DNA from: Streptomyces cupreus
GTDB lineage: Bacteria > Actinomycetota > Actinomycetes > Streptomycetales > Streptomycetaceae
NCBI RefSeq assembly: GCF_014257025.1
Contig: NZ_JACMSF010000044.1
Coordinates: 1 to 64,000 of the forward strand
Reading direction: 5' to 3'
DNA: 64,000 nucleotides
In this document: piece by piece, positions 25,047-33,720 of the stretch
Position numbering within the stretch: position 1 is the stretch's first letter
Layout: every line of letters begins with the position of its first letter
The notes under the pieces: model-generated
What the model saw: the letters and a program-made list of their open reading frames with translations, nothing else
What the model was told of the DNA's origin: nothing
Databases searched by the model: none
Made by a program: the position numbers and the translations under genes

Positions 25047-25062
25047 GTCCGCGGAATCCGCG

Positions 25063-25911
25063 TTACTGAACGATGTTCCCGATCTTCGGGGCGGGCTCGT
25101 TCTTGTAGTCGGCCGGGCCGAAGTTGTCCGTGACGGCCTTCTCCCAGGCCTTCTCGCTGACCATCTTCTCCAGCGCGTCGTTGATCTTGTTCACGGTCTC
25201 GGTGTCACCCTTCTTGACGCCGATGCCGTAGTTCTCGTTGCTCAGCTTCAGGCCGGCGAGCTTGAACTGGCCCTTGTACTGCTCCTGCGCGGCGAAGCCG
25301 GCGAGGATCGAGTCGTCCGTCGTCAGCGCGTCCACGGCACCGCTCTGAAGTGCGGCAACGCACTCCGAGTAGGTGCTGACCTGCTTCAGCTGGGCCTTCG
25401 GGGCGAAGTCGTTCTTGACGTTCTGCGCCGAGGTGGAGCCGGTCACGGAGCAGAGCTTCTTGCCGTTGAGGTCCGTGGCCTCGGTGATGTCCGAGTCCGA
25501 CTTGACCAGCAGGTCCTGGTGGGCCAGCAGGTACGGACCGGCGAAGTCGACCTTCTCCTTGCGCTCGTCGGTGATCGAGTACGTGGCCGCGATGAAGTCC
25601 ACGTCGCCGCGGGCGAGGGCGTTCTCGCGGTCGGCGCTCTTGGTCTCGATGAACTCGATCTGGTCCGGCTCGTAGCCGAGCTCGCCCGCCACGTAGGTGG
25701 CGACGTCCACGTCGAAGCCGGAGAAGGATCCGTCCGGCTCCTTCAGGCCCAGACCGGGCTGGTCGTACTTGATGCCGACCTTGATCTTGTCGCCGCCGCC
25801 GGAGCCCGTGTCGGCGCTGTCGCTGTCGTTGTCGTCGCCACCACAGGCGGTCGCGGTGAGGGAGAGGACGAGCGCAGCGGCCGCCGCGGCGGTGACCTTG
25901 CGGAGCTTCAT
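25063..25911 (-). CDS. gluB: Glutamate ABC transporter substrate-binding lipoprotein GluB
   Basis: A 282-residue family 3 solute-binding protein. A basic start (MKLRKV) and hydrophobic stretch lead to ALVLSLTATACGG, a lipobox-like end at Cys, so it is predicted to be a lipoprotein on the outer face of the membrane. The mature domain begins IKVGIKYDQPGLGL. Family signatures are FSGFDVDVATYVAGELGY and VDFIAATYSITDERKEKVDF. ATG 25911 was chosen because AAGGA lies at good spacing; ATG 25920 overlaps that site. It is the second gene of the operon, 80 nt after gluA. Confidence 0.93.
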   Translation of the reverse strand: MKLRKVTAAAAAALVLSLTATACGGDDNDSDSADTGSGGGDKIKVGIKYDQPGLGLKEPDGSFSGFDVDVATYVAGELGYEPDQIEFIETKSADRENALARGDVDFIAATYSITDERKEKVDFAGPYLLAHQDLLVKSDSDITEATDLNGKKLCSVTGSTSAQNVKNDFAPKAQLKQVSTYSECVAALQSGAVDALTTDDSILAGFAAQEQYKGQFKLAGLKLSNENYGIGVKKGDTETVNKINDALEKMVSEKAWEKAVTDNFGPADYKNEPAPKIGNIVQ

Positions 25912-25991
25912 GGTGAACATCCTTTGTCTGGTGAAGAGATGCGAGCCGTCAATGCGGGTGACGCAGGGCCGTCGAGTACGTCGATGCGTCG

Positions 25992-26768
25992 TCAGTGGTG
26001 CAGGATCTTGGACAGGAAGTCCTTCGCACGGTCGCTGCGCGGGTTGCTGAAGAACTGGTCCGGCACAGCCTCTTCGACGATCCGCCCGTCCGCCATGAAC
26101 ACCACTCGATTGGCGGCCGAACGAGCGAAACCCATCTCATGGGTGACGACGATCATGGTCATGCCGTCCCGGGCGAGCTGCTGCATGACCTCCAGCACCT
26201 CGTTGATCATTTCCGGGTCCAGGGCCGAGGTCGGCTCGTCGAAGAGCATGACCTTCGGGTCCATCGCCAGGGCGCGTGCGATGGCCACGCGCTGCTGCTG
26301 GCCGCCGGAGAGCTGAGCGGGGTACTTGTCCGCCTGGTTGGCCACGCCCACCCGGTCCAGCAGGGCGCGGGCCTTCTCCTCGGCCTTCTTCTTGTCGGTC
26401 TTGCGGACCTTGATCTGGCCCAGCATCACATTCTCGAGCACGGTCTTGTGCGCGAAAAGGTTGAACGACTGGAAGACCATGCCGACATCGGCGCGCAGCC
26501 GGGCCAGCTCCTTGCCCTCCGCGGGCAGCGGTTTGCCGTCGATGACGATCGTCCCCGAGTCGATCGTCTCCAGGCGGTTGATGGCGCGGCACAGGGTGGA
26601 CTTCCCGGACCCGGAGGGCCCGATGACCACGACGACCTCGCCGCGGGCGATCGTCAGGTCGATATCCTGGAGCACGTGCAACGCGCCGAAATGCTTGTTG
26701 ACACTCTTCAGGACGACCAGCTCGCCGGTCGCGGCCACATCTTCCTTGGCCACCGATACTTCGGTCAT
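25992..26768 (-). CDS. gluA: Glutamate ABC transporter ATP-binding protein GluA
   Basis: A 258-residue ATPase of the polar amino acid transporter family. Walker A is GPSGSGKST; the Q-loop is VFQSFNLFAHKTVLENV; the signature is LSGGQQQRVAIARAL; Walker B is VMLFDEPTSALDPEM; and the H-loop is VVTHEMGFAR. The N-terminal 15 residues (MTEVSVAKEDVAATG) are extra to the core. It is the first gene of gluABCD. The 291-nt gap to the divergent response regulator should hold its promoter; no operator was recognised there. Confidence 0.95.
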   Translation of the reverse strand: MTEVSVAKEDVAATGELVVLKSVNKHFGALHVLQDIDLTIARGEVVVVIGPSGSGKSTLCRAINRLETIDSGTIVIDGKPLPAEGKELARLRADVGMVFQSFNLFAHKTVLENVMLGQIKVRKTDKKKAEEKARALLDRVGVANQADKYPAQLSGGQQQRVAIARALAMDPKVMLFDEPTSALDPEMINEVLEVMQQLARDGMTMIVVTHEMGFARSAANRVVFMADGRIVEEAVPDQFFSNPRSDRAKDFLSKILHH

Positions 26769-27059
26769 CGCTCTCAGGCTCCGTCCTCCTCGGTTTCGGA
26801 GGACAGTAATAACCGTATCCGACCTGCGTCATCAGTCCTGAGGGGAATTTGAGCATCACGATCCGGTAGCAATCAGACACGTGTCGTAGCACTTGCGACC
26901 TGGGCGCGTACCGGGTGGGTAACGACCACCCGCGCGCAACCGGAACCCACTTGACGGCGTCATCGTCCATCAGCGTGACTGCCATGGTGCATGCGCGCGT
27001 GTGCCCGAATCATGTCTAGTTGATCTACCCGTACGGCCGATGAACAGGAGGGGGACGGG

Positions 27060-27746
27060 ATGAGACTGCTCCTCGTCGAGGACGACAACCATGTCGCCGC
27101 CGCCCTGTCCGCGGTCCTGGCGCGGCACGGTTTCGACGTCACCCACGCCCGCAGCGGCGAGGAGGCACTCCAGGCGCTGGTCCCGGAGGGGCCCGGCTTC
27201 GGCGTGGTCCTGCTCGACCTGGGCCTGCCCGACCAGGACGGCTACGAGGTCTGCGGCAAGATCCGCAAGCGCACCAGCACCCCCGTGATCATGGTGACCG
27301 CCCGCTCCGACGTGCGCTCCCGCATCCACGGCCTCAACCTCGGCGCCGACGACTACGTGGTCAAGCCGTACGACACCGGCGAACTGCTCGCCCGGATCCA
27401 CGCCGTCAGCCGGCGCACCGTCCACGAGGACCCCGCGTCCGGCGGCGACACCGTGCTGCGACTCGGCCCCGTGCACATCGAACTGCCCACCCGGCAGGTC
27501 AGCGTGGACGGCTCGGTCGTCCAGCTGACCCGCAAGGAGTTCGATCTCCTCGCCCTGCTCGCCCAGCGGCCCGGGGTGGTCTTCCGCCGGGAGCAGATCA
27601 TCAGCGAGGTGTGGCGGACCAGCTGGGAGGGGACCGGACGCACCCTGGAGGTCCATGTGGCCTCCCTCAGGGCCAAGCTGCGGATGCCGGCCCTGATCGA
27701 GACCGTGCGCGGCGTCGGCTACCGGCTCGTCGCCCCGGCCGCCTAG
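27060..27746 (+). CDS. OmpR-family response regulator
   Basis: A 228-residue two-component regulator. The receiver domain (1-120) has the acidic pair E8-D9, phospho-acceptor Asp53 (LLDLGLPDQDG), and Lys104-type VKPYD. The C-terminal winged helix has RKEFDLLALLAQRPG and VRGVGYRLVAPA. A strong AGGAGGGGG site precedes ATG 27060. The histidine kinase starts 9 nt after its stop, so they form a pair. The kinase pair sits beside a TAXI binding protein, reminiscent of tricarboxylate-sensing systems that use a periplasmic receptor. The target genes are not visible. Confidence 0.93.
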   Translation: MRLLLVEDDNHVAAALSAVLARHGFDVTHARSGEEALQALVPEGPGFGVVLLDLGLPDQDGYEVCGKIRKRTSTPVIMVTARSDVRSRIHGLNLGADDYVVKPYDTGELLARIHAVSRRTVHEDPASGGDTVLRLGPVHIELPTRQVSVDGSVVQLTRKEFDLLALLAQRPGVVFRREQIISEVWRTSWEGTGRTLEVHVASLRAKLRMPALIETVRGVGYRLVAPAA

Positions 27747-27755
27747 CGGGTACGG

Positions 27756-29141
27756 GTGCGCACTCGACTCCTTCCGCTGCTCATCGTCCTGATGGCGGCC
27801 GTGCTGCTGGCGCTCGGGGTGCCGCTCGCCGTCAGCCTGGCCGCCGCCCAGCAGCAGAAGGTGGTCGTCGACCGGATCGACGACACGGCGTACTTCGCGG
27901 CCATGGCCCGCTCGGTCATGGACACCCCCGAGGGCCCGCGCGACGAGGGCCGCACCCTGAGCCGGGAGCTGGAGAGCTACTACGGCGTCTACGGCATCCG
28001 GGCCGGCGTCTTCCTGCCGGGCGACACCCCGCTGGCCAACGCGCCGGAGACCTGGTTCCTGCCCGAGGCGGGCGAGGTGCGCGACGCCTTCGAGGAGGCC
28101 CTGCTCAGCCGGCGCAGCCACGACCCGCAGCAGGTGTGGCCCTGGCAGCGGAACCGCCTCGTGGTTGCCTCGCCGGTCGTCCGGGACGGCGATGTCGTCG
28201 CGGTCGTCGTCACCGACTCGCCCACCGGGGAGATGCGCTCGCGGATCCTGTACGGCTGGATGGTCATCGCCGCGGGCGAGTTCGCCGCGATGCTGCTCGC
28301 CGTCGGTGCCGCGCTGCGGCTGACCGGCTGGGTGCTCCGACCCGTGCGCGTCCTGGACGCCACCACCCACGCCATCGCGAGCGGCGCCCTGAAGTCCCGG
28401 GTCGCGGCGGCCGGCGGTCCACCGGAACTTCGGCGCCTTGCCCGGTCGTTCAACGAGATGGCGGACAACGTCGAGGACGTGCTGGAGCAGCAGCGCGCCT
28501 TCGTCGCCGACGCCTCGCACCAGCTGCGCAACCCGCTCTCGGCGCTGCTGCTGCGCATCGAGCTGCTCGCCCTCGAACTGCCCGAGGGCAATGAGGAGAT
28601 CGCCTCGGTCCAGGCCGAGGGCAAGCGTCTCGCCCAGGTCCTGGACGATCTGCTCGACCTGGCGCTCGCCGAGCACACCGCCGCCGACCTGCGGCTCACC
28701 GACATCGGCGCGCTGACCGCCGAGCGGGTCGCCGCCTGGTCGCCGACGGCCGAGGCGAAGGGGGTCGAGCTGACCGGGGACTGTCCGGCCACCACCGCCT
28801 GGGTCGACCCGGTGGCGCTGTCGTCCGCGCTGGACGCGGTGATCGACAACGCCGTGAAGTTCACGCCGGAGGGCGAGCGGGTCGAGGTGGCGGTCGCGTC
28901 CAACGGCAGCACCGCGACCGTCGTCGTCGCCGACCACGGGCCCGGCCTCACCGACGAGGAGCTCGCCCGCGTCGGCGACCGCTTCTGGCGCAGCGGCCGC
29001 CATCAGAACGTCAAGGGCTCGGGCCTGGGCCTGTCCATCTCCCGGGCCCTGCTCTCGGCGGGCGGCGGGACGATCGCGTACGACCATCACGAGCCGCACG
29101 GTCTGAAGGTGACGGTGCGGGTGCCGAGGAGCGAGACCTAG
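27756..29141 (+). CDS. Sensor histidine kinase with extracellular sensing loop
   Basis: A 461-residue kinase. Membrane helix 1 (about 5-30), an extracellular segment of roughly 130 residues (DRIDDTAYFAAMAR ... VAVVVTDSPTGEM), helix 2 (YGWMVIAAGEFAAMLLAVGA), HAMP, HisKA with the phospho-His in DASHQLRNPLSAL, and an HATPase_c with VIDNAVKFTPEG, ADHGPGLTD and GSGLGLSIS. GTG start, 9 nt after the regulator. It ends at a CTAG tetranucleotide that also forms the stop of the convergent TAXI gene. The ligand is unknown; the neighbouring binding protein is a candidate partner. Confidence 0.93.
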   Translation: MRTRLLPLLIVLMAAVLLALGVPLAVSLAAAQQQKVVVDRIDDTAYFAAMARSVMDTPEGPRDEGRTLSRELESYYGVYGIRAGVFLPGDTPLANAPETWFLPEAGEVRDAFEEALLSRRSHDPQQVWPWQRNRLVVASPVVRDGDVVAVVVTDSPTGEMRSRILYGWMVIAAGEFAAMLLAVGAALRLTGWVLRPVRVLDATTHAIASGALKSRVAAAGGPPELRRLARSFNEMADNVEDVLEQQRAFVADASHQLRNPLSALLLRIELLALELPEGNEEIASVQAEGKRLAQVLDDLLDLALAEHTAADLRLTDIGALTAERVAAWSPTAEAKGVELTGDCPATTAWVDPVALSSALDAVIDNAVKFTPEGERVEVAVASNGSTATVVVADHGPGLTDEELARVGDRFWRSGRHQNVKGSGLGLSISRALLSAGGGTIAYDHHEPHGLKVTVRVPRSET

Positions 29142-30133
29142 GGCTTGACCGAGCGGTAGTAGCGCCGGGCGCCCTCGTGCAGCGGGAGCGGGTCGGTGTA
29201 GATCGCGGTGCGTACGTCGACCAGCTGGGCGGAGTGGACGTGCGCGCCGATGCCGTCACGGCTGTCGAGCACGGTCCGGGTCAGCCACTCGGTGAGCCGG
29301 GGGTCCAGGTCCTTGCGGGTCACGAGGAGGTTGGAGACGGCCATCGTCGCGACCGTGGAGCCGTTCTGGATGGTCTTGTAGGCCGATTCCGGCATGTTGG
29401 TGGCCCGGTAGTACCGGGTGGCGCCGCCCTGGGCGTGCACCCGGGCGACCAGGGCGGAGTCGATGGGCACGAACCGGAAGGCGGAGGTCTCGGCCAGCTC
29501 CCGAAGCCCGCGCGTGGGCAGACCGCCGGACCAGAAGAACGCGTCCAGCTCGGACCCCAGCCGCTTCGGACCGGTGTCGATGCCGTCCGACCGGGGTGTG
29601 ATGTCCTTCTCCGGGTCGATTCCGGCCGCCTCCAGCACGCGGTTGGCGATGAGCCGCACACCCGAGTTCGGCAGCCCTATGGCCACCCGCTTGCCCCGCA
29701 GATCCGCGACGGACTCGATGTCGGAGTCCGGCGGGACGACGAGCTGCACATAGTCGTCGTACAGCCGCGCCACCCCACGCAGCCGGTCCGCGCCGGTGCC
29801 GCCGTCGGTCTCGTACGTGGCCACTGCGTCCGCCGCGGCGATGGCGACGTCGGCCTCCCCGGTCGCCACGCTTTGCACGTTCTCCTGTGACCCGGCACTG
29901 GTCACCAGCTCGACCTTCAGGCCCGGCATGTCCTTGGCGAGCTCCTTCTGGAGCCGCTCGCCGTACTCGTAGTACACCCCGGCCCGGGTTCCCGTGCTGA
30001 ACGTGATCGTCCCGCTCGGCGGCTCCTCGCCCAGGGGCAGCAGCCACCACAGCAGCAGCCCGAGCGCGACGAAGCCGGCGACCGCGCCCTGGAGGGCCCG
30101 GCGCCTGCCGACAGGGGGGAACAGCGTGGGCAT
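29138..30133 (-). CDS. TAXI-family solute-binding protein (TRAP-type), orphan
   Basis: A 331-residue extracytoplasmic binding protein. One N-terminal hydrophobic segment (GAVAGFVALGLLLWWLLPLG) serves as signal or anchor without a lipobox. The TAXI core follows: TITFSTGTRAGVYYEYGERL, VTSAGSQENVQSVATGEADV, and DLRGKRVAIGLPNSGVR. These proteins usually deliver carboxylates to TRAP permeases, but no DctQ/M-like gene is present in the window. ATG 30133 is used; upstream in-frame codons run into the antiporter gene. Convergent with the histidine kinase and 71 nt downstream of the antiporter stop on the same strand. A receptor role for the adjacent two-component system is an inference. Confidence 0.85.
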   Translation of the reverse strand: MPTLFPPVGRRRALQGAVAGFVALGLLLWWLLPLGEEPPSGTITFSTGTRAGVYYEYGERLQKELAKDMPGLKVELVTSAGSQENVQSVATGEADVAIAAADAVATYETDGGTGADRLRGVARLYDDYVQLVVPPDSDIESVADLRGKRVAIGLPNSGVRLIANRVLEAAGIDPEKDITPRSDGIDTGPKRLGSELDAFFWSGGLPTRGLRELAETSAFRFVPIDSALVARVHAQGGATRYYRATNMPESAYKTIQNGSTVATMAVSNLLVTRKDLDPRLTEWLTRTVLDSRDGIGAHVHSAQLVDVRTAIYTDPLPLHEGARRYYRSVKP

Positions 30134-30204
30134 GCGGGCGATACTGCCAGGGTCCTCGGTCCCCTGACCAGGGGCGGCGCCTCTCGCCCGCCGGTCCGGC
30201 ACCC

Positions 30205-31428
30205 CTACCGGTCGGCCACCGGGGCCTCCGATTCCTCGTACTGCCGCGATTCCTCCGGCTTCCGCGCCGCGGTCCGCCGTCCCACCCACCACATCGCCAC
30301 CGGCTCCGTGAAGCGGGCCGTCAGCGGGCCGACGATGACCAGGATCAGGACGTAGGCCGTGGCCAGGGGGCCCAGGGACGGTTCGATTCCCGCGCTCACC
30401 GCCAGGCCCGCGATGACGATCGAGAACTCGCCGCGAGCCACCAGGGCGCCGCCCGCGCGCCAGCGGCCCTTCACGGAGATGCCCGCCCGCCGCGCGGCCC
30501 AGTAGCCGGTCGCGATCTTCGTCGCCGCAGTCACCAGCGCCAGCGCCAGCGCGGGCAGCAGGACCGGAGCGATGCTCGCCGGGTTCGTGTGCAGGCCGAA
30601 GAAGACGAAGAACACCGCGGCGAACAGGTCCCGCAGGGGGCTGAGCAGGGTGTGCGCGCCCTCCGCGACCTCCCCGGACAGGGCGATGCCCACCAGGAAG
30701 GCGCCCACCGCCGCGGACACCTGGAGCTGCTGGGCGACGCCCGCGACCAGGATGGTCAGGCCCAGCACCACCAGCAGCAGCTTCTCCGGGTCGTCACTGG
30801 AGACGAAACGGGAGATCACACGGCCGTAGCGGACCGCGACGAAGAGGACGAGGCCCGCCGCGCCCAGCGCGATGCCCAGCGTGACGCCGCCCGCCAGCAG
30901 GCCCGCCCCGGCGACCAGGGCCGTGACGATGGGCAGGTACACCGCCATCGCCAGGTCCTCCAGGACCAGGACGCTGAGGATGACCGGGGTCTCGCGGTTG
31001 CCCACCCGGCCCAGGTCGCCCAGCACCTTCGCGATGACGCCGGAGGAGGAGATCCAGGTGACGCCGGCCAGGACCACGGCCGCCACCGGGCCCCAGCCCA
31101 GCAGCAGCGCCGCCGCCGCGCCCGGGAGCGCGTTGAGCGCGCCGTCGACGAGTCCCGCGGGGTAGTGGGCCTTGAGGTTCGTGACGAGATCGCCGGCCGT
31201 GTACTCAAGGCCCAGCATCAGCAGCAGGAGGATGACGCCGATCTCCGCGCCCGCCGCGATGAATCCCTCGCTCGCCCCGAGCGGCAGCAGCCCGCCCTCG
31301 CCGAAGGCCAGCCCGGCGAGCAGGTACAGCGGGATCGGGGAGAGCCGGAAGCGGGCGGCGGCCCGGCCGAGCAGACCCAGGCCGAGGATGATCGAACCGA
31401 ACTCGATCAGCAGGATGCCGGAATGCAC
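30205..31428 (-). CDS. CPA2-family K+(Na+)/H+ antiporter, KhtU-like
   Basis: A 407-residue polytopic membrane protein of the Kef/CPA2 superfamily, with about 12 hydrophobic helices. Family blocks are PLYLLAGLAFGEGG, ILLLLMLGLEYT, SSSGVIAKVLGDLGR, VLVLEDLAMAVYLPI, AFLVGIALSG and VFFVFFGLHTNP. The regulatory TrkA-N domain of KefB/C is absent; regulation probably comes from the TrkA-C protein encoded 4 nt upstream. Together they resemble Bacillus KhtTU, which expels K+ under alkaline or electrophile stress and responds to c-di-AMP. The ion was not determined. The acidic tail EESRQYEESEAP is unusual. Confidence 0.87.
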   Translation of the reverse strand: MHSGILLIEFGSIILGLGLLGRAAARFRLSPIPLYLLAGLAFGEGGLLPLGASEGFIAAGAEIGVILLLLMLGLEYTAGDLVTNLKAHYPAGLVDGALNALPGAAAALLLGWGPVAAVVLAGVTWISSSGVIAKVLGDLGRVGNRETPVILSVLVLEDLAMAVYLPIVTALVAGAGLLAGGVTLGIALGAAGLVLFVAVRYGRVISRFVSSDDPEKLLLVVLGLTILVAGVAQQLQVSAAVGAFLVGIALSGEVAEGAHTLLSPLRDLFAAVFFVFFGLHTNPASIAPVLLPALALALVTAATKIATGYWAARRAGISVKGRWRAGGALVARGEFSIVIAGLAVSAGIEPSLGPLATAYVLILVIVGPLTARFTEPVAMWWVGRRTAARKPEESRQYEESEAPVADR

Positions 31429-31432
31429 CGGT

Positions 31433-31918
31433 TCACTCCCGCCCGAGTATCGAGGCGGCGGCGTCCACGCCCTCGCGGGTGCCGATGACGATCAGGGTGT
31501 CACCGCCCATCAGCCGGAAGTCCGGCGCGGGGGAGGGGATGGCCTCGGCCCGTCGCAGCACCGCCACCACGGAGGCTCCCGTCTCGGTGCGCATCCGGGT
31601 GTCGCCCAGCAGCCGTCCGTTCCAGCGCGAGGCCGCGGCCACCTCGATCCGCTCGGCGACCAGGCCCAGGTCGGTGGTGTAGAGCAGGCTCGCGCTGTGG
31701 TGGGACGGCTTCAGCGCGTCGATCAGCGAGTCCGCCTCGGGGCCGGTCAGCCGCAGGGACTGCAGGCACGAGTCGGGATCGTCGGTCCGGTACACATTCA
31801 CCGTGCGGCCGCCGTCGCGGTGTGCCACCACGGACAGATGGCGGTGTTCCCGGGTCACGAGGTCGTACTGGACCCCGATGCCGGGCAGCGGCGTCGCCCT
31901 GAGGCGTGGCACAGACAC
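31433..31918 (-). CDS. TrkA-C domain regulatory subunit of the adjacent antiporter (KhtT-like)
   Basis: A 161-residue protein with an N-terminal KhtT-like segment (LPGIGVQYDLVTREHRHLSV) and a C-terminal RCK_C/TrkA-C domain (about 85-160), seen as RWNGRLLGDTRMRTETGASV and GGDTLIVIGTREG. RCK_C domains of this type bind c-di-AMP in several Gram-positive antiporters; binding here is an inference. GTG 31918 follows AAGGGGAAG; a second GTG two codons later is also possible. It ends 4 nt before the antiporter start. Divergent from a NarL-type kinase, with 72 nt between. Confidence 0.85.
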   Translation of the reverse strand: MSVPRLRATPLPGIGVQYDLVTREHRHLSVVAHRDGGRTVNVYRTDDPDSCLQSLRLTGPEADSLIDALKPSHHSASLLYTTDLGLVAERIEVAAASRWNGRLLGDTRMRTETGASVVAVLRRAEAIPSPAPDFRLMGGDTLIVIGTREGVDAAASILGRE

Positions 31919-31990
31919 GTTTCTTCCCCTTGCTCTTCGTGATCGTGATGGCCCGGTCGGCATGCTGCCAGCCACCCGTACGGTGGCGAT

Positions 31991-33019
31991 ATGGGTGCTG
32001 ACACGGATATACGCGACCGGACTCGGGCGGCGAACCTGGCGACGGCCGTGCCAGGGAGAGCCGGAAGGAGTCGCAGCGCGCCCGTGTCCCTGTTCTGTCG
32101 GATCTTCTCGCTCAACGCCACAGGCCTGGTCGTGGCCGCGGCCCTGCTGCTGGGCCCGGTCACCGTCTCGACGCCGGTGCTGCCCGCCGAGGCGCTGGTG
32201 GTCGTCGCGGGCCTCGCCCTGCTGCTGATCGGCAACGCCGTCGTGCTGCGGCTGGGGCTCGCCCCCCTGCACCGGCTGGGCCGGGCCATGGCCGCCGCCG
32301 ACCTGCTGCGCCCCGGGGCCCGCGCGATGGTCGCGGGACCGGCGGAGGCGGCCGAGCTGATCAGGACGTACAACACGATGCTCGACCGGTTGCAGAGCGA
32401 GCGGGCCGCCGGGGCCGCTCGTGCCCTGTCCGCGCAGGAGCGCGAGCGCCGGCGGATCGCGCGGGAGCTGCACGACGAGGTCGGACAGACGCTGACCGCC
32501 GTACTGCTCCAGCTCAAGCGGGTCGCCGACCGGGCGCCCGAGGAACTGCGCGAGGAGGTGGGCCAGGCGCAGGAGGCCACCGGGGCCGGCCTCGACGAGA
32601 TCCGGCGTATCGCCCGCCGACTGCGCCCCGGCGTCCTGGAGGAGCTCGGTCTGGCCAGCGCCCTGCGCTCACTCGCCGTCGAGTTCACCACGCACGGCCT
32701 GACCGTACGCCACCACATCCCCGCCGAACTGCCCCCGCTCACCGAGGAGTCGGAACTCGTGCTCTACCGGGTCGCCCAGGAGGGCCTGACCAACACCGCC
32801 CGCCACGCGGGTGCCGACCGCGCGGAGATCATGCTCAGGCCCTTCGCCGACGGCGTCGAACTGGTCGCACGTGACAACGGCCAGGGGCTCGGCGACGTTC
32901 CCGAGGGTGCCGGCATCCGGGGGATGCGGGAGCGGGCGCTGCTGGTGGGGGCGGAGTTGTCCGTGGGGCCGGGGCCCGGGCGGGGGACGGAGACACGGCT
33001 GCGGGTGGGTGGTCGTTGA
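31991..33019 (+). CDS. NarL-type (HisKA_3) sensor histidine kinase
   Basis: A 342-residue kinase. Two hydrophobic helices (LFCRIFSLNATGLVVAAALL and ALVVVAGLALLLIGNAVVL) with almost no extracellular loop are followed by a HAMP-like linker. HisKA_3 has the phospho-His in RRIARELHDEVGQTL. The HATPase has RVAQEGLTNTARHA, DNGQGL and GIRGMRERA. The short loop suggests it senses a membrane or intracellular cue. ATG 31991 gives the longest product; GTG 32084, with GGAAGGAG 13 nt upstream and just before helix 1, is a good alternative. Its stop overlaps the regulator ATG (TGATG). Confidence 0.9.
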   Translation: MGADTDIRDRTRAANLATAVPGRAGRSRSAPVSLFCRIFSLNATGLVVAAALLLGPVTVSTPVLPAEALVVVAGLALLLIGNAVVLRLGLAPLHRLGRAMAAADLLRPGARAMVAGPAEAAELIRTYNTMLDRLQSERAAGAARALSAQERERRRIARELHDEVGQTLTAVLLQLKRVADRAPEELREEVGQAQEATGAGLDEIRRIARRLRPGVLEELGLASALRSLAVEFTTHGLTVRHHIPAELPPLTEESELVLYRVAQEGLTNTARHAGADRAEIMLRPFADGVELVARDNGQGLGDVPEGAGIRGMRERALLVGAELSVGPGPGRGTETRLRVGGR

Positions 33020-33672
33020 TGCCCGCGCCGATCCGGGTGCTCCTCGCCGACGATCACACCCTCGTGCGCCGGGGCGTACGGCTCATCCTGGACGGTGAGC
33101 CGGATCTGGAGGTCGTCGCCGAGGCTGCCGACGGGGCCGAGGCGGTCGCGCTGGCCCGGTCCCGCGAGGTCGATCTGGCGGTGCTGGACATCGCCATGCC
33201 GCGGACGACCGGCCTCCAGGCGGCCAGGGAACTCTCCCGGCGCCTCCCGGACCTGCGGATCCTGATCCTGACCAGGTACGACAACGAGCAGTACTTCTTC
33301 GAGGCGCTGAAGGCGGGCGCGGGCGGTCACGTCCTCAAGTCCGTCGCCGACCGCGATCTGGTCGAGGCCTGCCGGGCGGCCGTACGCGATGAGCCGTTCA
33401 TCTACCCCGGGGCCGAACGGGCCCTGGTCCGCTCATACTTGGAGCGGCTGCAAGGCGGTGACCGGCTGCCGGAGCGGCCCGTGACCGAGCGCGAGGAGGA
33501 GATACTCAAGCTGGTCGCCGAGGGGCACACCTCGAAGGAGATCGGTGAGCTGCTCTTCATCAGCGCGAAGACGGTCGAGCGGCATCGGGCCAATCTGCTC
33601 CAGAAGCTGGGCGTGCGGGACCGGCTGGAGCTGACGCGGTACGCGATACGGGCGGGCCTCATCGAGCCCTGA
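33019..33672 (+). CDS. NarL/LuxR-family response regulator
   Basis: A 217-residue regulator. The receiver has Asp11-Asp12 (LLADDHTLVRRGV) and phospho-acceptor Asp57 (LAVLDIAMP). A LuxR-type HTH lies at about 150-205 (LTEREEEILKLVAEG-like VTEREEEILKLVAEG, and SAKTVERHRANLLQKLGV). ATG 33019 is preferred over the TTG one codon earlier. It is the cognate partner of the upstream kinase by overlap. The regulon is not visible, although the divergent antiporter genes are a natural candidate. Confidence 0.93.
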   Translation: MPAPIRVLLADDHTLVRRGVRLILDGEPDLEVVAEAADGAEAVALARSREVDLAVLDIAMPRTTGLQAARELSRRLPDLRILILTRYDNEQYFFEALKAGAGGHVLKSVADRDLVEACRAAVRDEPFIYPGAERALVRSYLERLQGGDRLPERPVTEREEEILKLVAEGHTSKEIGELLFISAKTVERHRANLLQKLGVRDRLELTRYAIRAGLIEP

Positions 33673-33699
33673 GACGCAGGTATGGACTAAGCGGGGATA

Positions 33700-33718
33700 C
33701 GGCGTCATTATGACGCCG
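33700..33718. promoter_or_regulatory. Palindrome immediately before the GH5 start codon
   Basis: Perfect 8-bp arms CGGCGTCA / TGACGCCG with a 3-nt centre (TTA). It ends 2 nt before the ATG and occupies the place where a Shine-Dalgarno site should be. It is a candidate operator or an mRNA structure controlling initiation. Confidence 0.5.
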
Positions 33719-33720
33719 CC

